From FEN-987 sp035517955 (lineage in GTDB: Archaea; Thermoproteota; Bathyarchaeia; 40CM-2-53-6), in assembly GCA_035517955.1 (NCBI GenBank), contig DATIYC010000200.1:19724-83723 (forward strand): 64,000 bases of DNA, read 5' to 3'. A program made the position numbers and the translations under genes. A model generated the notes under the pieces. That model searched no databases, was not told the DNA's origin, and worked only from the letters and a program-made list of their open reading frames with translations. This document shows positions 8,536 through 17,069 of the stretch, in pieces (position 1 is the first letter of the stretch; each line of letters begins with the position of its first letter).

Positions 8536-9111
8536 CTACGCAGGCTTTGCGTAATCTTCTGCAAGCCTTCTCCTTTCAATGTTTCCGCATGACGGACACT
8601 GTAAGCGTCGGTTCGTGAGTTCAAGCACGCCCCCGCATCGCGAACAGAAGGCTTTGATGACACCTAATCCGCGACCCGCGGTTGTCAGCTGCGGTATCCT
8701 GTTGGTCATGTCAATTACCCTGGCTCTTAGGATGTCCCCCGCCTTGCACACGTCTGACATGCTCCTCTCGTATCGCGGGCTTGACGAGGAGATGTGGAGC
8801 ATGGCTGTGAACGGATTCTGGATGGCTTTATCATCAATCTTCCAAATATTCACCGTCGCCATCTTCTCTTGTGCATGAATCACGGAAGCTATGACCGTAG
8901 CACCCTCTTTCGGTAGCAAGGTTGTCCTCGTGGTTGGTACGACTGTGACTCGTTTGTTCTTCAGGTCAATTTTGGCTTTTCCAGTGTAATTTGCATAAAT
9001 CATTCCTTCTATCTCATACGTTCCGCTCCCGGGAAGGAACTGTTCGATGACCCCTATCTTGTCCCCGGGAAGGACGGGTTGTACAATTTCACGCACTGCT
9101 ACTTTACTCAA
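8536..9111 (-). CDS. csl4: Exosome RNA-binding subunit Csl4
   Basis: 191 aa. It forms part of the cap of the archaeal exosome, guiding RNA into the Rrp41/42 ring. The N-terminal domain opens VLPGDKIGVIEQFLPGSGT, the typical Csl4 start. The central S1 domain spans about 65-145, and a C-terminal zinc ribbon has CSRCGG and CPSCG pairs (about residues 155-175). It is the first gene after a TATA box at 9231-9240 and a ~100-nt hairpin-rich leader, and is followed closely by RpoL. Complete and typical. Confidence 0.93.
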   Translation of the reverse strand: MSKVAVREIVQPVLPGDKIGVIEQFLPGSGTYEIEGMIYANYTGKAKIDLKNKRVTVVPTTRTTLLPKEGATVIASVIHAQEKMATVNIWKIDDKAIQNPFTAMLHISSSSPRYERSMSDVCKAGDILRARVIDMTNRIPQLTTAGRGLGVIKAFCSRCGGVLELTNRRLQCPSCGNIERRRLAEDYAKPA

Positions 9112-9213
9112 ACCTCATTCCATCTAACCGCGCAATTACTTTCAACGATCCTATGCGTCCGGCTTTAGTAGCCGTCGCTTCAGCGCGCCTCAGCACTCGC
9201 GGATTTGCGCGAG
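9112..9213 (-). promoter_or_regulatory. Structured leader upstream of csl4
   Basis: Between the csl4 ATG and the predicted transcription start (about 26 nt downstream of the TATA box) lie two clean hairpins. One spans 9196-9213: a 6-bp CTCGCG/CGCGAG stem around a 6-nt loop. The other spans 9160-9174: a 5-bp CGGCT/AGCCG stem around a 5-nt loop. The intervening and trailing sequence is unpaired and carries two CTGA tetramers on the minus strand. It could be a regulatory 5' leader of the exosome/polymerase operon or a processed small RNA. No ORF explains it. Confidence 0.4.
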
Positions 9214-9230
9214 CCTTAGATCGCTGCCCA

Positions 9231-9240
9231 GTATATAAGC
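9231..9240 (-). promoter_or_regulatory. TATA box of the csl4-rpoL operon
   Basis: On the minus strand the sequence is GCTTATATAC, an excellent archaeal TATA element. It lies just beyond the stop of the METTL5-like gene and faces csl4. The expected start site (~25 nt downstream) coincides with the first leader hairpin at 9213. Confidence 0.65.
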
Positions 9241-9245
9241 GCGGA

Positions 9246-9878
9246 TTAGGGCGGGAGAGGCTGACTCAGAATTCTCAGCACAGAAACGTTCACAAATTTC
9301 CTCTTCTTTTGGTGGAAGGCAAACTGATGAGGGATCTCCATTTTAGATGTCAAAATTTCAGACTTGCATTCTTGCTCTTCCAACCATCGATTTAGAAAAG
9401 ATCGAGTTGATGACTTGTGAATACTATAGACAACATCGGCAATCTTCAACGCAACATTTAGGAATTTGATGTCTGCGTGAGGCTCTTTGGTGCCGAAAGG
9501 TGGATTCATGATTACCGTATTCACTCGTCCTCGTATACTATTGATATCGGCTAACACCCAGTCAACCTGAACTCCAAGCATTTTACCTGCCGCTATAGCA
9601 ACATTTAGGCTCGGTTGATCGATGTCAACTCCAACTACGTACTCAGCCTTTAGCAACGAAGCACCCAGGGCTAGTCTGCCCGTGCCAGTTCCGAGATCTA
9701 CGACGCTCTTTCCTTCAATGTCGTCGTAGACATAACCTGCAGAGAACAGCATCTCAGCGGCCAAATCAGCTGGCACAGTATACTGTTCTAGGGCAACTCT
9801 CGGTTTGGGATGATGGTCGACCCGCTGTAGGGCTATTGCCAAGTCACGTTTGCGAATCTGAATCCGGCGTTGGGGCAA
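9246..9878 (-). CDS. METTL5-like N6-adenine RNA methyltransferase
   Basis: 210 aa. It is a Rossmann-fold SAM methyltransferase of the archaeal/eukaryotic METTL5 group, which modifies small-subunit rRNA adenine. Motif I is VVDLGTGTGRLALGA (about 60-75), the SAM ribose-binding Asp follows in VGVDID, and the catalytic motif IV NPPFGTK sits near residue 123. The start of the domain, LEQYTVPADLAAEMLF, is the standard METTL5 opening. RNA rather than DNA as substrate is known for the family and inferred here. It lies 16 nt after Dph2 and ends just before the csl4 promoter. Confidence 0.85.
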   Translation of the reverse strand: MPQRRIQIRKRDLAIALQRVDHHPKPRVALEQYTVPADLAAEMLFSAGYVYDDIEGKSVVDLGTGTGRLALGASLLKAEYVVGVDIDQPSLNVAIAAGKMLGVQVDWVLADINSIRGRVNTVIMNPPFGTKEPHADIKFLNVALKIADVVYSIHKSSTRSFLNRWLEEQECKSEILTSKMEIPHQFAFHQKKRKFVNVSVLRILSQPLPP

Positions 9879-9893
9879 AGTGCGCAGCCTTTG

Positions 9894-10904
9894 CTAATGC
9901 CACTCTTCCAGCGTCATTCCTTTCGTATATTGGTCCCAACTCTTCTTACCTAATGCTATCATGACCTCTTCAGGATTCAGGACGGGTTTCCGGTAGCGTT
10001 CCTGGTCGTCTGTGCTGATTCGTGGACAGGAGATTTCTACGTACGCTTCTAGGTCCGTGAACGACTCTAGCGTCTCTGGGATCACTTCTGATGCGGAAAT
10101 TAGAATTGTCAACTGCCCGTTCTGTTCGAGGAGGCTCTTCAACCGACGGGCTAGGGCAATATTCATCTGGCTACTTTTGAGGCCGACGATGATTCCGATT
10201 CTTTTCGCAACCTTGAACTTTTCAATGTTCGCCCACCTCTTACGGAGGAGTGTTTTGCAGGTTTCCGTCATGTCCTTGGCAATTTGCTGAAAGGGGTCAA
10301 CGACAATTGTTCTTTTGCCGGTAGCTAATGGAATGCCTAAGGCGTGAAAGTCTCCTCCGCTGAGCACCACTATCGCGTCCGCCTTCTCTCCAATTGCTCT
10401 AACGCTACCATAATCGCAACCCAATACTTGGCCGGGGTACTTCAGCCAACCAGACGGGCGTCCGATGAGAACCTCCTTTTCATGTTCCTCAAGAATTTCT
10501 TTCGCACGGGGTAGTTGGTGAATGTGTTGAATATTGGAGGCGAGACCGATACTGTGTTCGCTCTCCAGCATGTTCACCGCTTGCATCATTGGTACGTCTA
10601 TTGAAGCGTTCGATCTTGCTTCAACAAAGAATACGTTTTCGTCGGGAAACTCACCCGGAATCTCCGCATGTCCAAGATGGATGAGGAGATCGGCCTCAAC
10701 GTGTTTTTTCGGGTACAATGCAAGGTCGCAGGCACCATAACAAGGATCCCCAGACACGAACACCTCAACCCCTGCTTCTTTCTCTATGAGCTTAGCTAGC
10801 TGGAATCCGACTGGTTTCAAACCCTCAGGCATCTGCAGCATTATGCGTCTTGCGCCGCGCTTTCTAATCTCCTCTACGATCCTAGCCTCTTCAAGCTGAT
10901 ACAT
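9894..10904 (-). CDS. dph2: Diphthamide biosynthesis radical enzyme Dph2
   Basis: 336 aa from the ATG at 10904 (MYQLEEARIVEEIRKR); an in-frame ATG at 10970 adds 22 non-conserved residues. Dph2 uses a non-classical [4Fe-4S]/SAM mechanism to transfer the 3-amino-3-carboxypropyl group to the EF2 histidine. The three cluster cysteines are visible in GDPCYGACDL, VLGCDYGS and VEISCPR, one per domain. LQMPEGLK near the N-terminus is typical. It is the first gene of the minus-strand cluster leading into the RNA-processing genes. Confidence 0.93.
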   Translation of the reverse strand: MYQLEEARIVEEIRKRGARRIMLQMPEGLKPVGFQLAKLIEKEAGVEVFVSGDPCYGACDLALYPKKHVEADLLIHLGHAEIPGEFPDENVFFVEARSNASIDVPMMQAVNMLESEHSIGLASNIQHIHQLPRAKEILEEHEKEVLIGRPSGWLKYPGQVLGCDYGSVRAIGEKADAIVVLSGGDFHALGIPLATGKRTIVVDPFQQIAKDMTETCKTLLRKRWANIEKFKVAKRIGIIVGLKSSQMNIALARRLKSLLEQNGQLTILISASEVIPETLESFTDLEAYVEISCPRISTDDQERYRKPVLNPEEVMIALGKKSWDQYTKGMTLEEWH

Positions 10905-10983
10905 AGTTAAGCAACTGTGTAGCTGACGAACTGAGCAACTTAACCGTTCCTTCCGATAAGAATGGTTCAAGAGTCATACGCTG

Positions 10984-11706
10984 TTGAATATTCCAACTGG
11001 ATTTGTCGACAAGGCCCGGTTCGTTCGTGTAGTCTTCACCGACGTCGAAAGAGAGTACGATGCCCTTCTTCGTGCAATGACTTTCGGTTTCGATATAGTT
11101 TGGAGAAGGTGCATGTTATCGAAAATCGATTTTTCACGAGAGTTAATGATTCTTGATTTAGCGTGTGGAACCGGCCTCGTCACTTATGCACTTGGTAAGA
11201 GAGTGAGTTCAGGCAGTCTGATTGTAGGATTGGATCTAAGTTATGCGATGTTGAGGGTAGCGGCGGGAAGGAGGCGAGCGATTCAAGTCAATTGTCCGAT
11301 TGAGTTCGTAAGAGCGGTAGGTGAATTTCTGCCCTTTCGCGATCAACTCTTCAACTACGTCACCATCGGCTTAGCTTTGCGGAACTTCGCGAATAAGCTT
11401 GGCATGTTCAAGGAGAGCCTAAGAGTCCTAACCTATGCTGGGTGGTTTCTTTCAGTTGATTTCGTTCGCCTCGAAAACCCATACGTTTGGCCAATTTACA
11501 AGTTTCATTTGTTTCGCACCATGCCCGCGCTCGGCAAACTCGTTTCAAAATACTGGTATCGAACCCTAGTATACTTGGCCAACTCGATCACAATCTCTAC
11601 CCCACCTGTCGAGAATTGTAGACAGCTAGCTTCAATTGGCTACAGGAACACATCGTTTAAGAGGATTACACTCGGTGTCGTGGCACTACTGACTGCACAG
11701 AAATAA
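10984..11706 (+). CDS. UbiE/Coq5-like SAM methyltransferase
   Basis: 240 aa with a TTG start; no in-frame ATG exists nearby. The opening KARFVRVVFTDVEREYD resembles the FV..VF..VA..YD start of menaquinone/ubiquinone C-methyltransferases. Motif I is ILDLACGTGLVTYAL (about residues 56-70), the acidic SAM-binding residue sits in VGLDLSYAML, and the AVGEFLPFRD and YVTIGLALRNF blocks are those of UbiE. It may act on a quinone or another isoprenoid lipid. No other quinone genes are near, so the substrate is open. It is divergent from Dph2 with ~80 bp between starts. Confidence 0.8.
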   Translation: MNIPTGFVDKARFVRVVFTDVEREYDALLRAMTFGFDIVWRRCMLSKIDFSRELMILDLACGTGLVTYALGKRVSSGSLIVGLDLSYAMLRVAAGRRRAIQVNCPIEFVRAVGEFLPFRDQLFNYVTIGLALRNFANKLGMFKESLRVLTYAGWFLSVDFVRLENPYVWPIYKFHLFRTMPALGKLVSKYWYRTLVYLANSITISTPPVENCRQLASIGYRNTSFKRITLGVVALLTAQK

Positions 11707-11768
11707 CGTCGTCTCAGATGAACATCAGCATGACTCGACAGTTTGGCGCGCGGAGATAGGGCGTTCCT

Positions 11769-12176
11769 TCACAAGATAATGAGGAACATTGCGAATTCAA
11801 CAGCTGCCACAATCAATGTTGCTACCAATGCCCATTTTGACAAGCTTCTTCCAAGCGGCAATGTCGACATGAAACTACTCAACAACCCGGTGACCGCCAC
11901 GACGACACCAACCACCATCACGATAACCCCCAAACTCATCTGGTATAGTTGGAGAATCCAGACGATGCCGTTAACCATGAAAAGAAAAATGGCATCGGAG
12001 TATGTCACTTGATGAAAATGTGGGCTAAGCAGCGTTTTCACTTTCTGAAAGTGCACGCCCTCAACCTCCCCCAACTCGTTCAGAATCAGCTTCTGGAAGA
12101 GGTAGCCCCAAGCTACGGTGACGAAAAAGAAGAGTGTTGGTGCTAGGATTAGGATGTGTTCCTCAAGGCTCAGCAT
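11769..12176 (-). CDS. Hypothetical four-helix membrane protein
   Basis: 135 aa. Four hydrophobic segments are visible: about residues 8-30, 60-78, 80-103 and 112-134. Between the first two is a loop with two histidines (SPHFHQVTY). No known domain recognised. It is convergent with the UbiE-like gene and has no operon partner. The composition is that of an integral cytoplasmic-membrane protein. Confidence 0.6.
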   Translation of the reverse strand: MLSLEEHILILAPTLFFFVTVAWGYLFQKLILNELGEVEGVHFQKVKTLLSPHFHQVTYSDAIFLFMVNGIVWILQLYQMSLGVIVMVVGVVVAVTGLLSSFMSTLPLGRSLSKWALVATLIVAAVEFAMFLIIL

Positions 12177-12436
12177 CGCGCGGCATCCCTTAAAGAAAGA
12201 GTTTTGCGAGCTGAGCTTATCTTATTTTGGCTCGACCACTAGCCGTCTACGAAGTGTTGGATAGCCTAGTTGGGTTAAGTGTAAGACAGCGAATGGGGAC
12301 GTCATACACGGTCTGATCTGTCGTGGGAGATTACAGCATGTATCCCCTGCCATCTTTTAGTTAACGTGTGGCGGTTATCAATTTCTATAGGGTATTACAC
12401 CGTAGTTTCTTAGGTTGGGTGGTTGAGTTGTTCACG

Positions 12437-12946
12437 ATGCAGGAACTCTATTCCTACGCTTCCGCCGTACGTCGCAGTTTTGCCGAGAAACTCACTGAGT
12501 TGCCTTACGAGGTCGTTGACAAGAATAGGGAGGCCAGTTTCTACACGATGAAGAACATTCTCCTGCACATGATCGACAACGAGGATTGGATTGTGAGTTG
12601 GGTGATTCAAGGTAAGTCGCAGGAGTACGTGCGCAGGAAGTGGTCAGAGTACACTAGTATGCAGATGGTGCTTCAACACCTTGCCGAAGTTGAACAGCGA
12701 ACCCGTGATTTCTTGAAAGCCGCAAATGATGCTGAACTGAGTAGGAGAGTAGATTTTCTTCTCTCTTCAGGTAAGTCGTTCAACTTATCCGTCGAGGAAT
12801 GCCTCTTTCAATCTTTTACAGAACAGCTGTACCATCTAGGCGAGCTCATCGCATTGCTATGGCAGGACAGCCTTGAACCACCCAAAATGCAGTGGTTCTG
12901 GAACAATCCACGGGAGCGTGATGACGTTAGCCACGCTGGAACGTAA
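12437..12946 (+). CDS. DinB/YfiT-like four-helix bundle protein
   Basis: 169 aa from the ATG at 12437; a GTG at 12368 would add 23 residues. The pattern of four long amphipathic helices with metal-ligand histidines in ILLHMIDNEDW and YHLGELIALLW matches the DinB superfamily, whose members are often thiol-dependent metal enzymes. A third histidine ligand is not obvious (possibly replaced in LFQSFTEQLYH). Substrate unknown. It stands alone, convergent with L10e. Confidence 0.7.
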   Translation: MQELYSYASAVRRSFAEKLTELPYEVVDKNREASFYTMKNILLHMIDNEDWIVSWVIQGKSQEYVRRKWSEYTSMQMVLQHLAEVEQRTRDFLKAANDAELSRRVDFLLSSGKSFNLSVEECLFQSFTEQLYHLGELIALLWQDSLEPPKMQWFWNNPRERDDVSHAGT

Positions 12947-12967
12947 GGGATTGAGGGACGAGTTGGC

Positions 12968-13489
12968 CTAAGCTGCCTGTGGAACCGGTGCGACTACCAT
13001 TTTTTCCTGCGTGATAACGCAGGCCACTGGAAGCTTCGTCGTTCCCACCCGGAGCGCTTCCTTTGCGGTATTAACCCCGTTGGTGTTCACGTAGATATCC
13101 AGAATTGATTGTCCTGTTTTGATTCTGGCTGCCCTACCTGTTGGTTTGCCGAAGGATCGGCGCATTCCCTCTTGTAACCTGTCAGCGCCTGCGGTTGCTA
13201 TCATGCGGTTCTCACGGAGGATTATGTGTGGGTAAACTTTGAGGTGGATCTTGTATCCGACCTCTCCCAGAACGTCGAAGAGAACCTTGTTCGCGGAAAC
13301 CCTCGCGGCTTCAAGAGCATTATGTCTGATTTGGACTGGGCCCTGTGCGACTAGGGATAATCGGTATTCGAACTTGCTTTTCATGTCGCCCATCATGAAC
13401 TTCGATATTTTGGGTGGGGGCGAACCGTGAATGTATTTTCCCCTAGTGTATGGTTGGCCCTTTGGTTGGCGGTAGTTTCTACCTCTCAT
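12968..13489 (-). CDS. rpl10e: Ribosomal protein L10e (uL16)
   Basis: 173 aa, full length. It is the large-subunit protein near the A/P-site tRNA and is universally conserved. It starts MRGRNYRQPKGQPYTRGKYI as typical for archaeal L10e. It contains VYPHIILRENRM and AGADRLQEGMR, followed by the FGKPTGRAARI loop. It follows the TrmJ gene on the same strand (about 50 nt). Confidence 0.95.
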   Translation of the reverse strand: MRGRNYRQPKGQPYTRGKYIHGSPPPKISKFMMGDMKSKFEYRLSLVAQGPVQIRHNALEAARVSANKVLFDVLGEVGYKIHLKVYPHIILRENRMIATAGADRLQEGMRRSFGKPTGRAARIKTGQSILDIYVNTNGVNTAKEALRVGTTKLPVACVITQEKMVVAPVPQAA

Positions 13490-13540
13490 GTCGTTAACTC
13501 TCGCGAAGGTGCCTCAAAGGCTGAGGAGTGTTACTTAAGT

Positions 13541-14236
13541 CTACGCCAGCTTACCCGTCGCTCTTCTCAAAGTACCGAGCAGAAGCGAAGCCTCTCGCTG
13601 AGAGATGAATGAGCGGGATACGACGTTTCGGAACGAGCGTTCAGCCAATTTACGTTTGTGTTCCTGCACTCCACTGCGTTTCACGAGCTGATCGAACTGA
13701 GTCTGCAATCTCACTTTCACAACTTTTGATGCAAGCTTGGGGCCAGTGTGCGTTGTATGTTTTCGGAATAGTTCGTAGAAGATGATCGTCGCGGCCGACG
13801 CTAGGTTCAGAACATTGTAGGTACGGCTGGCGGGGATTGTGACTAGGAAATCACATTTCTCAACCTCCCTGTTGCTCAACCCTGAACTCTCTCTTCCAAA
13901 CACGATGCCCACACTCCCCTTAGAGGCGTGAATTTTTGCGGCCAGTTGGTTTGGGGTCATCGGAACGCGGACTAGGTTGGATCTGCTGCTCGCCGCGACT
14001 GCGCTTGTGCTCACAATGAGGTCCAACCCTCTTAGTGCCGTCGGCAGCGTCCTCACAATTTTCGCCTTCGCCAATACGTCATAACCATGCATAGCGAATG
14101 CCCTCGCCTCCATACTCAACGGCTCCTTCGGATTCACAATCCAAAGACTCGAAAGGTCGAAGTTCTTCATTGCACGGGCAACAGCGCCAATGTTGCCGGC
14201 TTTCTCGGGCTCGACCAGGATGATTCTAATAACCAA
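13541..14236 (-). CDS. trmJ: SPOUT RNA methyltransferase, TrmJ-like
   Basis: 231 aa. It is a SpoU/TrmH-family knotted methyltransferase expected to 2'-O-methylate tRNA position 32. Motif 1 (EPEKAGNIGAVARAMKNF) carries the catalytic Arg. Motif 2 is GIVFGRESSGLSN and motif 3 is IPASRTYNVLNLASAA, which forms the trefoil knot. The C-terminal ~70 residues are basic and helical as in TrmJ. It is 6 nt after KsgA on the same strand. Specific substrate by family inference. Confidence 0.88.
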   Translation of the reverse strand: MVIRIILVEPEKAGNIGAVARAMKNFDLSSLWIVNPKEPLSMEARAFAMHGYDVLAKAKIVRTLPTALRGLDLIVSTSAVAASSRSNLVRVPMTPNQLAAKIHASKGSVGIVFGRESSGLSNREVEKCDFLVTIPASRTYNVLNLASAATIIFYELFRKHTTHTGPKLASKVVKVRLQTQFDQLVKRSGVQEHKRKLAERSFRNVVSRSFISQREASLLLGTLRRATGKLA

Positions 14237-14242
14237 TGGGCA

Positions 14243-15067
14243 TTAGGCCCCTGGTTGCTTCATAGCGTTGACTATGCTGTTTGATAGCTCAATGAATTCG
14301 TCCGGACTCAGTTCATACACTCTCTTTTCAGACACGTCTATTTTCGTTATGATCTTCTCCGAATTGACTGGATACTTGGAGGCGAGATATCGGGCTAATA
14401 CTTTACGAAGTTTGCGACGGCGTTGCGTGAATAGCATTCGAACTAGGTCTGTAAGCCCTTCCACGTCTTCTATGTGCTTGTGGTCTTTGATTGGGTTGAT
14501 TGCGACGAGTGCGGAATCCACTCTTGGCCGGGGGTAGAATGCGAACCTCGACACTTTTTCTATGTATTCTGCCTGAGCCTTGCTTTGCAACATTACACTT
14601 AGCCTCCCATAACCTCTAGAGCCGCAATCTGATGTTAGTCTCCTCACGAAGTCCTCTTGCAATAACAATGTTGCCGACTTGAATCCACTACCTATGATGT
14701 GAAGGGTCAGTTTGGAGGAGATGTTGTATGGTGGGCTTGAAACTACCTTAGCTTGAGATGGAATAGGCGTCTTGAGTGCGTCTCCCTGAACCACCTCCAC
14801 GTTCGAATGCTGAGCGAACTTGTGAATGAGATACGCAGCAAGTGTTCGATCTTTCTCTATCGCGGTGACGTGTCCTGCCCTCGCTGCTAATGCCGTTGTT
14901 AAGAAGCCTAGACCGGGTCCCACTTCGAGAACCGCGTCATGAGGAGTTAAATCTGCGCGGTTTGCGAGTTCGTCGCGAACAGATGTGTCGATCAGGAAGT
15001 GTTGGCCGAAGCGCTTGAGAGGGGGAATTCCTAGCTGGCTCAGTTCGCGTTTGACCCACGCCAACAC
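14243..15067 (-). CDS. ksgA: rRNA adenine dimethyltransferase KsgA/Dim1
   Basis: 274 aa. It dimethylates the two adjacent adenines in the 3' hairpin of 16S rRNA. Motif X is KRFGQHFLID, motif I is VLEVGPGLGFLTTAL (about 47-61), and the acidic SAM residue is in VTAIEKD. The catalytic motif IV reads SSPPYNIS where the usual form is N-L-P-Y; the first Asn is Ser here. The C-terminal helical domain (QRRRKLRKVLARYL) is present. It is part of the L21e-RpoF-DUF655-KsgA series, with Dpo4 inserted. Confidence 0.92.
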   Translation of the reverse strand: MLAWVKRELSQLGIPPLKRFGQHFLIDTSVRDELANRADLTPHDAVLEVGPGLGFLTTALAARAGHVTAIEKDRTLAAYLIHKFAQHSNVEVVQGDALKTPIPSQAKVVSSPPYNISSKLTLHIIGSGFKSATLLLQEDFVRRLTSDCGSRGYGRLSVMLQSKAQAEYIEKVSRFAFYPRPRVDSALVAINPIKDHKHIEDVEGLTDLVRMLFTQRRRKLRKVLARYLASKYPVNSEKIITKIDVSEKRVYELSPDEFIELSNSIVNAMKQPGA

Positions 15068-15102
15068 TGTTGCCTCGTTTTAGGGTTGATTTACTGCAAT
15101 CC

Positions 15103-16206
15103 TCACGCCTTTAGGAATTTGGATATGTCTGTTTGGCCGGTCTGTTTCGTTAGTGTGGAGACTTTCACTCCTACCCTGCGTAGTTTCGCATCAGGGTTCT
15201 GCTTAAGGTATTCCTCAAGCAACTGTTTCGCGGCGTTCTCGATGACTCTTGCCTCGGAGGTTGAAGATTCGATCATCTTTGACTTACTGTGAATGGTAAG
15301 GTCAGTGAGTATCGCAATGATTGCGACAGACTTTCCAGTGATTCCTGCTTCTTTCAGCTTGGCGGCTACGGACGTTACGAGTTCTTGTAGGAGGGGAAGA
15401 ATTTGTTGCAGGTCGCGGGTGTTCTGTTTCAGAGTTGCGATTCGGCTGAATTGTGTTGGCTGTTCCCTCTCCTTCACCGGCTCATCGTCCTCTCCTCTCG
15501 ACGCGCGGTAAAGGTATGTTCCCAAGCCTTTGCCAAAGATCTCAGTAAGAAGCGTTGGGCTAAGTGCGGAAAGCTCTGCGATGGTGGACACGTTTAACTG
15601 CGTGAGCCGTTCCTCCGACTTCTTTCCCACTCCCGGAATCCTACCGACGGGAAGGGAGGATAGGAATTGTTCAGCTTCCCCGGGTTTCACGATCGTTAAT
15701 CCGTCAGGTTTCGCTTGGTCTGACGCGATCTTAGCCAAGACTTTGTTCGGTCCGACACCTATCGAACAGGTTATGTGTTCCTGCGCATATATTTGCTTCT
15801 TAATCTCAATCGCTATCTCCCGAGCCGCATCAAAATTGCTTCCAACTCTAGACGTCACGTCCAGGAATGCTTCATCGATACTGACTTGCTCGAAATTGTC
15901 AGCGCTTGTTCGGAGAGTATCCATGACTCGCTCTGATACTTCTTCGTAGTATGAGCGGTTCATTGGTAGGAAGACTGCGTCAGGGAGGGATTCTAGGAGT
16001 TTTTTCGCGCGAACTATGGGAACCCCTGCCCTCACTCCATACTTTCTGGCCGGGTAGTTTGAAGTGCTGACGGCGCCGCTCTCCTCGGTTCGTCCAGAGT
16101 ACACACAGACGACTACTGGTTTTCCGCGAATGTTTGGGTTTGCGTTCTCTTCACATTGTGCGTAGAAGTAGTCGAGGTCTGCGTGCAATATGACCCTTTG
16201 CAGCAA
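15103..16206 (-). CDS. dpo4: Y-family DNA polymerase IV (Dpo4/DinB)
   Basis: 367 aa, full length. It is an error-prone lesion-bypass polymerase. The first catalytic block is HADLDYFYAQCEE (Asp10, steric-gate Tyr15), the second is SIDEAFLDVT, and IGVGPNKVLAKIASD follows. The HhH thumb motif reads VGRIPGVGKKSEERL. The little-finger domain occupies ~245-350. The last residues, QTDISKFLKA, resemble a degenerate PIP box, suggesting recruitment by the PCNA of this window. It lies between DUF655 and KsgA on the same strand (12-nt and 35-nt gaps), an insertion into a widely conserved ribosomal/RNA gene string. Confidence 0.94.
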   Translation of the reverse strand: MLQRVILHADLDYFYAQCEENANPNIRGKPVVVCVYSGRTEESGAVSTSNYPARKYGVRAGVPIVRAKKLLESLPDAVFLPMNRSYYEEVSERVMDTLRTSADNFEQVSIDEAFLDVTSRVGSNFDAAREIAIEIKKQIYAQEHITCSIGVGPNKVLAKIASDQAKPDGLTIVKPGEAEQFLSSLPVGRIPGVGKKSEERLTQLNVSTIAELSALSPTLLTEIFGKGLGTYLYRASRGEDDEPVKEREQPTQFSRIATLKQNTRDLQQILPLLQELVTSVAAKLKEAGITGKSVAIIAILTDLTIHSKSKMIESSTSEARVIENAAKQLLEEYLKQNPDAKLRRVGVKVSTLTKQTGQTDISKFLKA

Positions 16207-16218
16207 TCCTGTTGCTCT

Positions 16219-16878
16219 CTACATTGCACGGGAGAAAATCCTGTACTTCTCCCCACCACTCAACTCATCCAATATGCGTTTCGCTATGACCTTAATCGGG
16301 TCTCCGACGCTTGTGCGGTCTTGGATGTCTTTGAAAGATGTAAATGCCTTCCTCTCCCTGGCGTTGATTATTTGCCACATAGACTTCTTCCCAATCCCGG
16401 GTAGAAGTTCAAGTGCGTGCATACGTGGTGTTATCGCTTGGGAATTGTTGAAGAAGGCTACGAAGCGTTGCTCTTGGTGTGCGATCAGTTCCTCGAGTAC
16501 GGAGAGGACTTCAGCTTTGGCGTTGGCTGTTAGGTCGTCGTACCCTATCCTGCCTATAATTCGGTTTATCTTCTCTCGTCGATCCTTTCCTATGTAGACC
16601 CGTTCATGAAGGTTGACTTGGCTACCGGGCCGAACCTCTGCCTCAAGCAATGTGAAGTAGGTTTCACCAATCACTTGAACCGTTGGTAGGGCCAAATGTC
16701 TAGGTTTGTCTGCGGCTGGACGTCCAAACTGGAGGTAATCCAAGACATAGGCGTACTCTTCGTACAGACGTGGTGGAAGACTGCTTTCCGAGGCCGCACT
16801 CGTGCTGGACCTATACCTGGCTGACGCTGTAGAACCTAAGCCTCGTGCCTGTTCTGACCCTCTTGTACTATCAGACAT
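16219..16878 (-). CDS. DUF655 protein with HhH motif
   Basis: 219 aa. The first ~38 residues are Ser/Ala-rich and probably disordered. The conserved part starts at EEYAYVLDYL. It has a small beta barrel (VQVIGETYFTLLEAEV) and a helix-hairpin-helix, LELLPGIGKKSMWQIINARE (about 157-176). DUF655 is an archaeal family found beside L21e, RpoF and KsgA and is expected to bind nucleic acid. The last part (FKDIQDRT..V..P) matches the family end. Function unproven. The gap to RpoF is ~190 nt and contains an AT-rich TATAA-like stretch. Confidence 0.82.
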   Translation of the reverse strand: MSDSTRGSEQARGLGSTASARYRSSTSAASESSLPPRLYEEYAYVLDYLQFGRPAADKPRHLALPTVQVIGETYFTLLEAEVRPGSQVNLHERVYIGKDRREKINRIIGRIGYDDLTANAKAEVLSVLEELIAHQEQRFVAFFNNSQAITPRMHALELLPGIGKKSMWQIINARERKAFTSFKDIQDRTSVGDPIKVIAKRILDELSGGEKYRIFSRAM

Positions 16879-17069
16879 TTTGTCTTGTCTCCAGAAGTAG
16901 CGAGCTTTGGGCGCGCTAATTTATCCAATAATTCGGCCCGTCTATCTTCTCAGGACTAGCTATGAAACTCGGGCCACGGGCTAGCAAAGGTTAACATATC
17001 CACCCTAGAGTGGTGGGTTTGCGAGGAAAAAACCTTGCTATTTCCTGATCCAGCAGCTACTAGGGCTGT

